A stretch of DNA of 42,606 nucleotides from Fibrobacter succinogenes (GCA_902768325.1 CACXKY010000027.1:1-42606); one strand, 5' to 3'. Numbered from the stretch's first letter, positions 16,052 through 23,794 are shown. A program made the numbers and translations. Notes: generated by a model not told the origin, from the sequence alone.

Positions 16052-17023
16052 TTACTCGGTACACATCGCCGAGAAGCTTTCATACAGTTCGTCTCTCGTC
16101 GCACCAGCAAACTCGTTGGCATCCTTCATTACGAGAACCGAGCCTTCGCAGGAAACTTCAACACCTTCCTCTTCCATCGACGATATCATAAGATCGCACA
16201 AATCAGCCATCTGCATGTCCGTTTTTGAAATCGCGACGGGACCATTATCGGTCCATTCGATCGTCATGTTCGAAACGCCTGCCATCGAGATATTCCAGAC
16301 ATCATCATCCTTGGAGAAATCGCACTCGATATCTGCAGATATACTGGACGAGGAATCTTCCTTCGGTTCCGTGACCTTGCTAGACGAAGATTCTGCTTCT
16401 GAATCATCGCTTTCGCTACTGGACGATTCAACTTCATCGCCATCATCATCGTCGTCATTTTTACCACCGGAAGCATTCTTGAGCGAATCAAGAGCGTCCT
16501 GAAGATCTTCCTTATCGTAGTTGTTTACGGCTTTGCAATGATTCATGATGTTTTCAAAAGCTTCATCACGGGATTCATTCTCGTATTTCATCTGCGTCAC
16601 ATCAATGGTCCACATGGCGTCATCCTTGCATTCCATTTTCTGTGTTCTCTTGGAATCCTCATCATCGCCTAGGACCTCTTCTTTACCACTAAGATACCCG
16701 CAGGCCGTTCCGACCTGCCCTCCCTTTGAAACGGTAATCGTAGAATCCTTGGATCCTTTCTCGTTGTAGATGTAATAACGATATGTTTCATTATTAAGTC
16801 CTTCATAAGAGGACTTTATGGCGTAACTCCAGACCTTATCGTCTTTCTTGAAGTCACAGCCATCACCGGAAACTTCGGGAAGAAGGCTTCCACTATCGGT
16901 CTTGACATCTGTTTTCTTGCCATCATCACCCGACGGGCCACTGCTACTGTCATCTCCACAAGCAGAGAGTGAAATGCCGAAAAGCACTACAGAGCCGACT
17001 ACGGCCAATTTCCTAAAATGCAT
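16052..17023 (-). CDS. Lipoprotein with two related domains joined by a Ser/Asp-rich linker
   Basis: 323 residues. Signal MHFRKLAVVGSVVLFGISLS with acyl Cys22, then GDDSSSGPSG, the typical Fibrobacter lipoprotein start. Two copies of a similar domain are seen: CDFKKDDKVWSYAI (about 56 on) and CDFSKDDDVWNISM (about 236 on), each followed by a Thr/Asn-rich strand region, a (D/E)-rich segment ending at a Cys, and a closing helix with a Cys (MNHC, SAMCTE). The linker (about 190-232) is poly-Asp then poly-Ser. Strong ribosome site AAAGGAG is 6 bases before ATG. Function unknown. Confidence 0.8.
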   Translation of the reverse strand: MHFRKLAVVGSVVLFGISLSACGDDSSSGPSGDDGKKTDVKTDSGSLLPEVSGDGCDFKKDDKVWSYAIKSSYEGLNNETYRYYIYNEKGSKDSTITVSKGGQVGTACGYLSGKEEVLGDDEDSKRTQKMECKDDAMWTIDVTQMKYENESRDEAFENIMNHCKAVNNYDKEDLQDALDSLKNASGGKNDDDDDGDEVESSSSESDDSEAESSSSKVTEPKEDSSSSISADIECDFSKDDDVWNISMAGVSNMTIEWTDNGPVAISKTDMQMADLCDLMISSMEEEGVEVSCEGSVLVMKDANEFAGATRDELYESFSAMCTE

Positions 17024-17114
17024 TGTTGCTCCTTTACCCTAAAGGGTATTTTTATAATACGTCTTAACGAAAGTAAATAAAAAAAAATATTATCGTAAGA
17101 ACACTTCCAAAGAT

Positions 17115-17139
17115 GGGGTATTCCAAGTTGGAATATCCC
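17115..17139. promoter_or_regulatory. Near-perfect inverted repeat in divergent intergenic region
   Basis: TATTCCAA-G-TTGGAATA (17119-17135) is a perfect 17-base palindrome with a single central base, extended outward by GGGG and (T)CCC. It lies 20 bases before the TATATTTA box of slyD. It looks like an operator for a dimeric regulator; a hairpin function is possible but no T-run follows. Confidence 0.5.
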
Positions 17140-17158
17140 TGAGCGCAGACGCATTTTT

Positions 17159-17166
17159 TATATTTA
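17159..17166 (+). promoter_or_regulatory. TATATTTA promoter-like box upstream of slyD
   Basis: The octamer follows a T-run and lies 36 bases before the slyD ATG. Same element class as in other upstream regions of the window. Confidence 0.45.
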
Positions 17167-17202
17167 CCCCACTTTCAATTCCCCAAAAACAAGGAAAAAC
17201 AA

Positions 17203-17740
17203 ATGAAAATCGCCGATAAGACCGTAGTCCAGATGCACTACACCCTCACCTCCGACGAAGGAGCCGTTATCGATTCCTCCGAAGGCCGCGAACCGCTCCA
17301 GTACATCCAGGGCGCCGGTCATTCCCGCCGAAGGCTACGGCGAATACGACGAACGCATGACGCAGGAAGTCCCGGTAAACGTTTTCCAGGGCGTCGAGAA
17401 AGTCGAAGTCGGCATGATGTTCTACGCACAGACGCCCATGGGCCCGATGCCCATCCGCGTCAAGTCCGTCGCGGGCGACAAGGCCGTGATTGACGCGAAC
17501 CACGAACTCGCGGGCAAGAACCTGAACTTCGCCATCGAAGTCGTGAGCGTGCGCGAAGCCACCGAAGAAGAGCTGAACCCGCAGGGCCACTGCTGCTGTG
17601 GCGGCCATGGCGAAGGCGAATGCAAGTGTGGCGAAGAAGGCCACGAATGCGAATGCGGTGGCGAAGGCAAAAAGGAAAACTGCGACGGTCAGGGCGGCTG
17701 CGGTTGCCCCAACCACGACAAGCATCACGGGAACGCCTAA
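17203..17740 (+). pseudogene. slyD: FKBP-type peptidyl-prolyl isomerase SlyD, internally deleted and frameshifted
   Basis: The start encodes MKIADKTVVQMHYTLTSDEG...LQYIQGAGH, the SlyD/FKBP N-terminus, then becomes unrelated Arg-rich sequence ending at 17493. The rest continues in another frame from about 17307, VIPAEGYGEYDER, then the IF-domain region, EVVSVREATEEEL, and a Cys/His-rich metal-binding tail (HCCCGG, CKCGEEG, HDKHHG). Against ordinary SlyD about 20-22 residues (the IIPGLEKALEG helix and following strand) are missing, so an out-of-frame deletion of 3n+2 bases, roughly 62-71, removed part of the FKBP active site. The product is probably inactive, unless this is an assembly error. 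Chaperone/nickel roles are from the family. Confidence 0.8.
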
Positions 17741-17743
17741 TTC

Positions 17744-18499
17744 CTAGCGAAAGAACCTGCGCACGACCTGCCGCAAGACGCGCAGGCCGTAGGTTACTAC
17801 GTTCAAGTTGGACTTCTCACCCGCATAGCGCGTGGGTATAGGGAGTTCCGCCAGTCTGTATCCGCAGGCATCGGCGATAGAAATGATTTCCAAGTCGATA
17901 TCGAAGCTTGGGCTCAGTCTTTCAAGGTCAAGAGTCTTCAGGAATTCCGCATTGTAGACGATGAAACCGCTGTGGCGGTCCGTAAGCTTCTGCTTGAACG
18001 CGAAGTTTTCTAGCGCGGTGAGGAAGGCGCCGCCGAGGCGCTTGTATAAAGGCATGTTGCCGGCTTTCGCACCACCCGCGACGGCATGGCGTGAGCCCTG
18101 GACCAAGGCGAGCGTCTTGCAGTCCGTAGACTTCTCGTTCGATTCGCTTTCAAGCACCGCGAAAAATTCATCCAGCTTTTCGGCCGGGTACTGGCCATCC
18201 CCATGCAGGCAGGCAATGTACTTCGCGCCCGAATCGAGACCAGCCGCAATTCCCCGCTTGACAACCGTACCGTAACCGCGGTTCTTTTCGTAGCGCATGT
18301 AGCTCAGGCGCGACTTCCGTTCTTCATCGAGCTTCGCGGAAAACTTCTCGAAGGTACCGCGCGTACCGTCGGCAGAACCGTCATCGAGAACAAGCACATT
18401 CGCTTTCGCCCAAACAGACGACGGTATTTTCAGCAAGACGTCTACAAGCGTCTTGGCGACGTTATACGCAGGGACAAAGATGAAGTAATCGGGGCGCAT
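17744..18499 (-). CDS. Family 2 glycosyltransferase (polyprenyl-phosphate sugar transferase-like)
   Basis: About 251 residues. GT-A fold with FVPAYNVAKTLVDVL at the N-terminus, VLVLDDGSADGT (nucleotide-binding Asp pair), KNRGYGTVVKRG, and a catalytic-metal HGDGQYP segment. The pattern fits DPM1-like/polyprenol-phosphate sugar synthases; there is no C-terminal membrane pair, unlike ArnC. ATG at 18499 is chosen over a TTG one codon upstream. Starts 11 bases after the ArnA-like gene's stop, so it is co-transcribed with it and probably handles a pentose sugar made by it, which is an inference. Confidence 0.85.
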   Translation of the reverse strand: MRPDYFIFVPAYNVAKTLVDVLLKIPSSVWAKANVLVLDDGSADGTRGTFEKFSAKLDEERKSRLSYMRYEKNRGYGTVVKRGIAAGLDSGAKYIACLHGDGQYPAEKLDEFFAVLESESNEKSTDCKTLALVQGSRHAVAGGAKAGNMPLYKRLGGAFLTALENFAFKQKLTDRHSGFIVYNAEFLKTLDLERLSPSFDIDLEIISIADACGYRLAELPIPTRYAGEKSNLNVVTYGLRVLRQVVRRFFR

Positions 18500-18508
18500 C
18501 AATAATCA

Positions 18509-18522
18509 ACTCAGGATGACGC
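18509..18522 (-). repeat. Copy of dispersed GCGTCATCCTGAGT element at a gene end
   Basis: The 14 bases on the minus strand are identical to those at 40937-40950 on plus. Here they form the last codons and stop of the ArnA-like gene. Probably part of a REP-like repeat family. Confidence 0.7.
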
Positions 18523-19578
18523 GCCGGTATCATAATGTTTCACAAACCAGGAGAGCGATTCTTCCAGCGCGACGTCGAGCGGGATGCGCGCCTTGAACCC
18601 GAGCAGGCTGTCTGCTTTCACGACCGAGGGCAGGCGGCGCATGGAATCGTCATAGCCCACGCCGTAGTACTCCTCACCCGAGACGACCTGCGGTTCCGGC
18701 AGCGTCGATACATCGACACCGCGAACCTTCGCGAAAATCGAACGCATCTTACCGGCGAGTTCCGCAATAGAGAGTTCGTTCGCCGGATTCCCGACGTTGA
18801 AGGCCTGCGAAAGGACTCCACCACACCGTTTAGGATCGGCTCCTACAGCGAAAAGCGCAAACAGGAAATCAACCGCGTCGTGGACGCTTGTAAAGCAGCG
18901 CTTCGCCTTCCCGCCGTTCACGAGCTTCAGCGGTTCACCCCGCAACAGCGCCGTCGAAAAATTCGCAAGTACCCGCGGGATTCCTTCGCCATCGACGCCG
19001 GGCATGAAATCCATATACGGCCCGACGAAGTTGAACGGGCGGACAACAGTCCACTTGAGCCCCGACAGCCCAGCGATAAAGCGTTCCGCAAGGAGCTTCG
19101 CGGTTGCATAGCTCCAGCGGCTCGCGGTAACGGGCCCCAAAAGAACCGGGGTAGAATCCTCGACGAGTTCGCCCGAATCCGGTGCCGTACGCCCATAGAT
19201 TTCGGAGGTCGAAAAATGCACTAGCCACGCCCCCGAGCGGGCACAAGCCGTGGCCAAGGCCGCCGGGTGGTCGTAATTACTGCGGATAACCTCGCACGAT
19301 TCCGCCATGTAGCGGCTCGGTGTACAGATGGCCGCGAGGTTCACGACCAGCGGGAACTTCGCAAGGCGTTCCACAACAGCCGGGTCCGCAAGGTCCGCAC
19401 ATAGGAATTCGCACCGCTCATGGTTCAAGCGGTGCTGCACCCTGTAAAAATCAAGATCGACGCCAAAGACGCGCCAACGGGTGCGTTCCAGGATGGCATC
19501 GAGCAAATGACTTCCGATAAAGCCACCGCAGCCCACGATGGCCACGGTGACAGAGGTATCGTCAAACTGAGGGAGCAT
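18511..19578 (-). CDS. NAD-dependent epimerase/dehydratase, ArnA C-terminal-domain-like (UDP-glucuronate decarboxylase type)
   Basis: 355 residues, a stand-alone short-chain-dehydrogenase protein. GCGGFIGSH at 16-24, VVNLAAICTPSRY (78-90), a HFSTSEIYGR with Ser125/Glu126, Tyr157 in RWSYATAK with Lys161, and KRCFT with Arg227, matching the catalytic Ser/Glu/Tyr/Lys/Arg set of the ArnA decarboxylase domain; the conserved PFNFVGPYMDFMPG and LLRGEPLKLV also match. The ArnA formyltransferase half is absent. Expected reaction: oxidative decarboxylation of UDP-glucuronate to a UDP-4-keto-pentose. Begins by overlapping the upstream lipoprotein's stop by one base (TAATG). Confidence 0.85.
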   Translation of the reverse strand: MLPQFDDTSVTVAIVGCGGFIGSHLLDAILERTRWRVFGVDLDFYRVQHRLNHERCEFLCADLADPAVVERLAKFPLVVNLAAICTPSRYMAESCEVIRSNYDHPAALATACARSGAWLVHFSTSEIYGRTAPDSGELVEDSTPVLLGPVTASRWSYATAKLLAERFIAGLSGLKWTVVRPFNFVGPYMDFMPGVDGEGIPRVLANFSTALLRGEPLKLVNGGKAKRCFTSVHDAVDFLFALFAVGADPKRCGGVLSQAFNVGNPANELSIAELAGKMRSIFAKVRGVDVSTLPEPQVVSGEEYYGVGYDDSMRRLPSVVKADSLLGFKARIPLDVALEESLSWFVKHYDTGASS

Positions 19579-20033
19579 TACTCCTTGACCTTGAACGGTT
19601 CGGAATCGGCGCCCTTGTTCTGGCGTTCGTACGGAGCCACGCGAATAATGGCTTCATTACTCGCTTTGGCAAAATCCTTGGACAAGACAATTTTCTGCTC
19701 GTAGCAGGTCTTTCCATCAGGTTCTTCAGGGCCAACAGAATTCGGGAACGCATCCTTGCCAAGATCTTCTTCATTGACCTTGAAAATAAAGCGGTAACCG
19801 GAACCCTGAACGTCGGAACCGTACACGACCGTGATGGTATCGCCCAGGTGGAAGGTTTCTCCGCCGGCGGGATACAGCACCTTGACGCCGCCTTTCACCG
19901 TGCAGTCGTATTTAGGCGTGCTCGAAGAATCAGAACCATTTTCGTTAGGCGGGGCCGAAGAAGAAGAACTGTCATCACCGCAAGCCACCAAGGCGAAGGA
20001 GGCTGCGAGGAAAAGAATGCTGAAAAGCTTCAT
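19578..20033 (-). CDS. Lipoprotein with Ser/Thr-rich linker and Kre9-like beta domain
   Basis: 151 residues. Signal MKLFSILFLAASFALVAC, acyl Cys18, then GDDSSSSSAPPNENGSDSSS linker. The rest contains VLYPAGGETFHLGDTITVVYGSD, a pattern of the Ser/Thr-rich Kre9/Knh1 or Ig-like domain in bacterial surface proteins, and a Cys pair. Strong AAGGAG 7 bases before ATG. Its stop overlaps the ArnA-like start (TAATG), a translational coupling that joins an envelope lipoprotein to sugar-nucleotide enzymes. Confidence 0.8.
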   Translation of the reverse strand: MKLFSILFLAASFALVACGDDSSSSSAPPNENGSDSSSTPKYDCTVKGGVKVLYPAGGETFHLGDTITVVYGSDVQGSGYRFIFKVNEEDLGKDAFPNSVGPEEPDGKTCYEQKIVLSKDFAKASNEAIIRVAPYERQNKGADSEPFKVKE

Positions 20034-20101
20034 AAGGAACTCCTTTTTGGATTATGTTTTGCAATATACAAATTTCATGAAGTCAAATCGCATATAAAGT
20101 G

Positions 20102-21625
20102 CTATTCGACCACCACATAGGGCCGTGCATCGGCAATTCCCACACCCTTGACGCAGCGGATGTACGATGCGGCACGTTTTTTGGAGCCACCCTCGTTAAA
20201 GCCGTTCGTTTCTGTATTTTTGATCCGCCATAAATTGTTGCTGGAAGGGCTCCTGTCATCTATAATGGCATCAACCATTCCCGTAACAAGGATGGTCGTT
20301 TCCTGTCCGACACCCTTATATTCGCCATTTTCGGTACGGTACCCCCCCGGCATGGCCGAGAATCCCGTTTTATTGTTGTGCTCCGTCATTTCCAGGTTAT
20401 CCCAGATATTCGCATCTCGCGCCACATATTTCCAGTCATAGCTGACTAATGAAGACGAGTATTGCCATATATTGGAAAATTCTTCCGCCGTGGAGACATG
20501 CCAGCCCTCGGGACAAATGCCCTGATACCACTCCATCCGTTTCAAGGCGCTATCGTTGTACGCTTCGGGCAGATTCAATGCGCCCGCCCAATCATAAAGG
20601 CGCCCGAACTTGTCGCAATACATTTCGTCGTTATTGTAACACCAGGAATGACCTGCAAGATTCGGATACTTGGCGGAATCGGCATAGTTCAGATTTTTCG
20701 CAAACCAGACGTTCATGCCGATTGTTACCGTCGGATAAACCGTTCCGTCACGCGGGTCGGTAAACGAGCCCTCGATTGGCATTTCTGCCGGCATCACATA
20801 ATCCGTAACTTCGGGATAGTTCACAGGTTCGTCGGAACAGGTTCCCGAATAACAATAAAGGTACTTGGACAATTCGCTAATGTAATGTGTTCTTCTTCCC
20901 TGGCAATAACGTTCCGTATCATAACACCCGGCTTTTTTCAATGAATCCAATGTCGGGAACGTATCTGCCGTTGCCATACTGGACGAATCAGAATAGTCAT
21001 ACCTTCTGAATTTTGTAATCTTGGCCGTATCGGGCAAGGTAACGAGAGAATCTACCTCGAAACATTCGTTTATCTCGGTTTTGTATCCAATGGGAACCTT
21101 TATATAATGGATATCTTCTGCAACAGGCTTAAGGAAAATCACATGAAAGTCAGCAACCCCAGGAGTTTCGCTTTCCCTGTTCGAATAAAGGTTCATATCT
21201 TTAAGTTCAAGGTTTACGTTGAACCACCCCTTTTCGCTAACGCTATCCGTCAGATACACATAACTCGTAGTCACCGAAAATCCGCAAGATCGGCCATCTC
21301 TCATTCCGGAAAAGCTATAGTACGAATACACATAGACATCCTTTGTCGGGGTAATATCCGTCTTGAAACGCACTTGAAGAGAATGCTGCCCATCGACACG
21401 GTTGTAGCAGATTTTCTCGACATACAACAACGTATCCTTATTGGACCAGGCGCTACTCGAACTGCGCAAAGCCGACGAACTGACAGAATTTCCTTGTGCA
21501 GAACCATTTATTCCGCTTGATGCCGAATCAAAAGCTTCTTCACCAAAGGCCGATGACGCATCATCACCACCGCACGCACAAAAAACTAGCGTTGCCGCCA
21601 GAAGAAAAAATACTATTTTGTTCAA
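20102..21625 (-). CDS. FISUMP-domain lipoprotein (TTG start)
   Basis: About 507 residues starting TTG AAC AAA at 21625 as (M)NKIVFFLLAATLVFCACGGDD; the acyl Cys is at about 18. The open frame runs 576 bases further upstream, but that part covers the opposite-strand DJ-1 gene and is not real. AGGGGG at 21632-21637 sits 6 bases before the TTG, supporting it. Residues ~20-310 hold Ser-rich stretches and a beta-rich region; the C-terminal ~190 residues are the FISUMP domain (FTDPRDGTVYPTVTIG, WFAKNLNYA, SWCYNNDEMYCDKFGRLYDW, CPEGWHV, GFSAMPGGYR, YIRCVKG), whose role in Fibrobacter surface proteins is unsettled. Confidence 0.88.
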   Translation of the reverse strand: MNKIVFFLLAATLVFCACGGDDASSAFGEEAFDSASSGINGSAQGNSVSSSALRSSSSAWSNKDTLLYVEKICYNRVDGQHSLQVRFKTDITPTKDVYVYSYYSFSGMRDGRSCGFSVTTSYVYLTDSVSEKGWFNVNLELKDMNLYSNRESETPGVADFHVIFLKPVAEDIHYIKVPIGYKTEINECFEVDSLVTLPDTAKITKFRRYDYSDSSSMATADTFPTLDSLKKAGCYDTERYCQGRRTHYISELSKYLYCYSGTCSDEPVNYPEVTDYVMPAEMPIEGSFTDPRDGTVYPTVTIGMNVWFAKNLNYADSAKYPNLAGHSWCYNNDEMYCDKFGRLYDWAGALNLPEAYNDSALKRMEWYQGICPEGWHVSTAEEFSNIWQYSSSLVSYDWKYVARDANIWDNLEMTEHNNKTGFSAMPGGYRTENGEYKGVGQETTILVTGMVDAIIDDRSPSSNNLWRIKNTETNGFNEGGSKKRAASYIRCVKGVGIADARPYVVVE

Positions 21626-21651
21626 TGTAGACCCCCTATAAAAATCTTTGC

Positions 21652-21659
21652 CAAATATA
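21652..21659 (-). promoter_or_regulatory. TATATTTG promoter-like box of the FISUMP lipoprotein
   Basis: Exact TAnnTTTG match on the minus strand, 26 bases upstream of the TTG start at 21625 and followed by the AGGGGG ribosome site. No clear TTTG at the expected -33 spacing is seen. Confidence 0.5.
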
Positions 21660-21674
21660 AAAAAAAGGATTCCT

Positions 21675-22220
21675 ATGAAAGTTCTCGCACTCCTGGCAGA
21701 TGGTTTTGAAGAAACTGAATTCGTGGTCCCGTTCGACCTGTGGCAGCGCGGCGGCTGCGAAGTGGTCACGGCCTCCATCAAGCAAACCCCGGATGTCACC
21801 GGGGCACACGGACTCCCGGTCAAGGCAGACACCACCCTGGGCAGTTCCGACATCGAAAAGTTCGACGCCATCTTCCTCCCCGGAGGCGGACTCGGAGTCA
21901 AGAACCTCGCCGCATCGTCTGCCGTCGAGAAAGCCATCTGCGCCATGAATGACGCGGACAAGTGGATTTTCGCCATCTGTGCCGCACCTCTCGTTCTTTC
22001 GAAGGCCGGGCTTCTAGTAGACCGCCGCTGCACCTGCTTCCCCGGCTGTGAAGGGGAGCTTGTATGCCGAGAATTTTCGGAAGACCGGGTGGTTGTCGAC
22101 GGGAACATCATCACGAGCCGTGGCGCCGGAACCGCCGAGGAATTCGCTCTTGCGACTCTCGCCAGCATGACCGACACCGAAACGGCAGACCGCATCCGCA
22201 AGCAGGTCGTCGCAAGGTAG
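21675..22220 (+). CDS. DJ-1/PfpI (ThiJ/YajL) family protein
   Basis: 181 residues from ATG at 21675, chosen because AAGGA lies 5 bases before it; the frame begins 27 bases earlier. DJ-1 superfamily: GFEETEFVVPFD with Glu15 at the position of the Cys-interacting acid, FLPGGG, and the nucleophile-elbow AICAAP with Cys102, expected to be oxidised to a sulfinate under stress. Members include chaperones, glyoxalase/deglycase candidates and proteases; the sequence does not fix which. Lies just before the redox chaperone Hsp33, which fits oxidative-stress use. Confidence 0.88.
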   Translation: MKVLALLADGFEETEFVVPFDLWQRGGCEVVTASIKQTPDVTGAHGLPVKADTTLGSSDIEKFDAIFLPGGGLGVKNLAASSAVEKAICAMNDADKWIFAICAAPLVLSKAGLLVDRRCTCFPGCEGELVCREFSEDRVVVDGNIITSRGAGTAEEFALATLASMTDTETADRIRKQVVAR

Positions 22221-22230
22221 AATTAATTTC

Positions 22231-22238
22231 TACATTTG
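22231..22238 (+). promoter_or_regulatory. TACATTTG box directly before hslO
   Basis: Exact TAnnTTTG pattern, ending 4 bases before the ATG of hslO. If it is a promoter the transcript would be leaderless or nearly so. It could be chance, since no -33 element is clear. Confidence 0.3.
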
Positions 22239-22242
22239 GGCC

Positions 22243-23139
22243 ATGAATTTCAAGGATAGAATCATCCGGGCGACCGGCAAGAAGACTCCGTTCCGTCTTA
22301 TCGCCGTCGACCTCACTTCCACCATGAACCAGATTGGTGGATTCCATGGCGCGAAGGGCTACGCCCTCAAGCTGTTGGCAGAGAACTCCATCGCAAGCAT
22401 TTTCCTGAGCGCCTCGCTCAAGTTCCCGGGAACCGTGACGTTCTCCACCACCTTCGGCGGTGAAATCACGAAGATTCAGTCCGATTCAACCCCGATGGGA
22501 CTCGTGCGCGCGATGATCCCGCAAGACGAACTCCAGGCCATCGGCGCCAACGAACCGGCGCTCGTGCCGCAAAACATCAGCGTCATCAAGCTCGACGAAA
22601 GGGGCAAGCGCATCCACGAAAGCATCATCGAGGCGGCCTCCGTATCGATGGGCCAGAACCTCGCCTACTACCTGCTGCAATCCGAGCAGACACGCTCCGC
22701 AGTGGGCATCGAGGCACGTTTTAACGCCGACGACCCGAGCAAGCTCGACTATGCGGCCGGTTTCTACGTCGAAGCGTTCCCCGACCTCGAAGAAAGGGAC
22801 ATCGCCATCCTGGAACAGATTGTACTGAACCTCCCGAAATTCCCCGAGCTGTACAAGTCCGAAGGATTCGACCTCAACGAACTTCTGGACCAGTTGCGCG
22901 GCCCCTACGATATCGATATCGTAAAGGAAATCGACCCGAAGGCCTACTGCCCCTGTAGCCACGAACGCATGGTCGCAACGCTTGCGACCCTCAAGACAGC
23001 CGACCTCGAGGACCTCGCCAACGAAGGCAAAGACCTGGAAGTCATCTGCGACTTCTGCCGCACCAAATACCAGATTACCGTAAATGATTTAAAAACAATC
23101 TTAGACGAGAGACGAGAGACGAGAGACGAGAGAAACTAG
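22243..23139 (+). CDS. hslO: Hsp33 family redox chaperone HslO
   Basis: 298 residues. Redox-switched holdase that activates on oxidation. N-terminal substrate-binding domain (about 1-180) and a C-terminal zinc centre with Cys236/Cys238 (AYCPCSHERM) and Cys269/Cys272 (VICDFCRTKY), the CXC-(~30)-CXXC arrangement. The C-terminal DERRETRDERN is coded by a four-fold heptanucleotide repeat that runs to the stop, an unusual tail. It follows the DJ-1 family gene by 22 bases and precedes thrH, so the DJ-1/Hsp33 pair suggests a redox-stress unit. Confidence 0.95.
   Translation: MNFKDRIIRATGKKTPFRLIAVDLTSTMNQIGGFHGAKGYALKLLAENSIASIFLSASLKFPGTVTFSTTFGGEITKIQSDSTPMGLVRAMIPQDELQAIGANEPALVPQNISVIKLDERGKRIHESIIEAASVSMGQNLAYYLLQSEQTRSAVGIEARFNADDPSKLDYAAGFYVEAFPDLEERDIAILEQIVLNLPKFPELYKSEGFDLNELLDQLRGPYDIDIVKEIDPKAYCPCSHERMVATLATLKTADLEDLANEGKDLEVICDFCRTKYQITVNDLKTILDERRETRDERN
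23104..23131 (+). repeat. GACGAGA heptanucleotide repeat, four copies, inside hslO end
   Basis: Four exact tandem copies of GACGAGA end 8 bases before the hslO stop. Two more copies lie at 28731-28744. A different 7-base pattern, CACTAAC-like, follows at about 23149-23175 before thrH. Confidence 0.85.
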
Positions 23140-23176
23140 TCTTCGCCTAGCCACCAACCACTAACCACTGATTACT

Positions 23177-23794
23177 ATGTTCACTAAGCAATGCGTCGTT
23201 ACCCTGGACCTTGAAGGTGTCCTCGCCCCCGAAATCTGGATTGCCGTCGCCGAGAAGACCGGCATCAAGGACCTGCGCCTCACCACACGTGACATTCCCG
23301 ACTACGACGTGCTCATGAAGGGCCGCATCGCCATCCTCGACCGCGAAAACATCAAGCTTTCCGACATCCAGAACGTCATCGCGAACTTGGGCTTGCTCGA
23401 TGGCGCACGCGACTTTATGGACAAGCTCCGCGACGAAGCCCAGGTGATTATCCTCTCGGACACGTTCCAGGAATTCGCCTACCCCATCATGAAGAATCTC
23501 GCCTTCCCGACCATCTTCTGCCACAACCTCATCGTGGAAAACGACCGCATCAAGGGATACCGCCTGCGCATGAACGACCAGAAGACGCAAGTCGTGAAGC
23601 ACCTGCAGGCGCTCAACTTCAAGGTGTTCGCCTCGGGCGATTCCTTCAACGATACGGGCATGCTCAAGCAGGCCGACAAGGGCTGTTTCTTCTGCGCCCC
23701 GGATTCCATCGTGGCCCAGTTCCCGCAGCTCGATTCGACCAAGACCTACGACGAACTCCTCGAGAAGTTCCACGAATTCCAAGCGACGCTATAA
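23177..23794 (+). CDS. thrH: ThrH: phosphoserine phosphatase / homoserine phosphotransferase-like HAD protein
   Basis: 205 residues. HAD superfamily, with the nucleophile DLEGVL at 11-16, LSDTFQEF (motif II) and GDSFNDTGML (motif IV). Closely matches ThrH of Pseudomonas in the N-terminal LEGVLAPEIWIAVAEKTGI-type region and in TTRDIPDYDVLMKGR. ThrH makes serine from phosphoserine and can transfer its phosphate to homoserine, bypassing ThrB. There is no serA, serC or thrC nearby. A strong terminator follows the gene. Confidence 0.92.
   Translation: MFTKQCVVTLDLEGVLAPEIWIAVAEKTGIKDLRLTTRDIPDYDVLMKGRIAILDRENIKLSDIQNVIANLGLLDGARDFMDKLRDEAQVIILSDTFQEFAYPIMKNLAFPTIFCHNLIVENDRIKGYRLRMNDQKTQVVKHLQALNFKVFASGDSFNDTGMLKQADKGCFFCAPDSIVAQFPQLDSTKTYDELLEKFHEFQATL

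Noticed and set aside
21626..22201. Upstream extension of the FISUMP frame on minus
   Set aside because: Covers the opposite-strand DJ-1 gene, has no ribosome site; the lipobox and AGGGGG place the start at 21625.
23104..23131. CRISPR-like array
   Set aside because: Repeats are 7 bases with no spacers.
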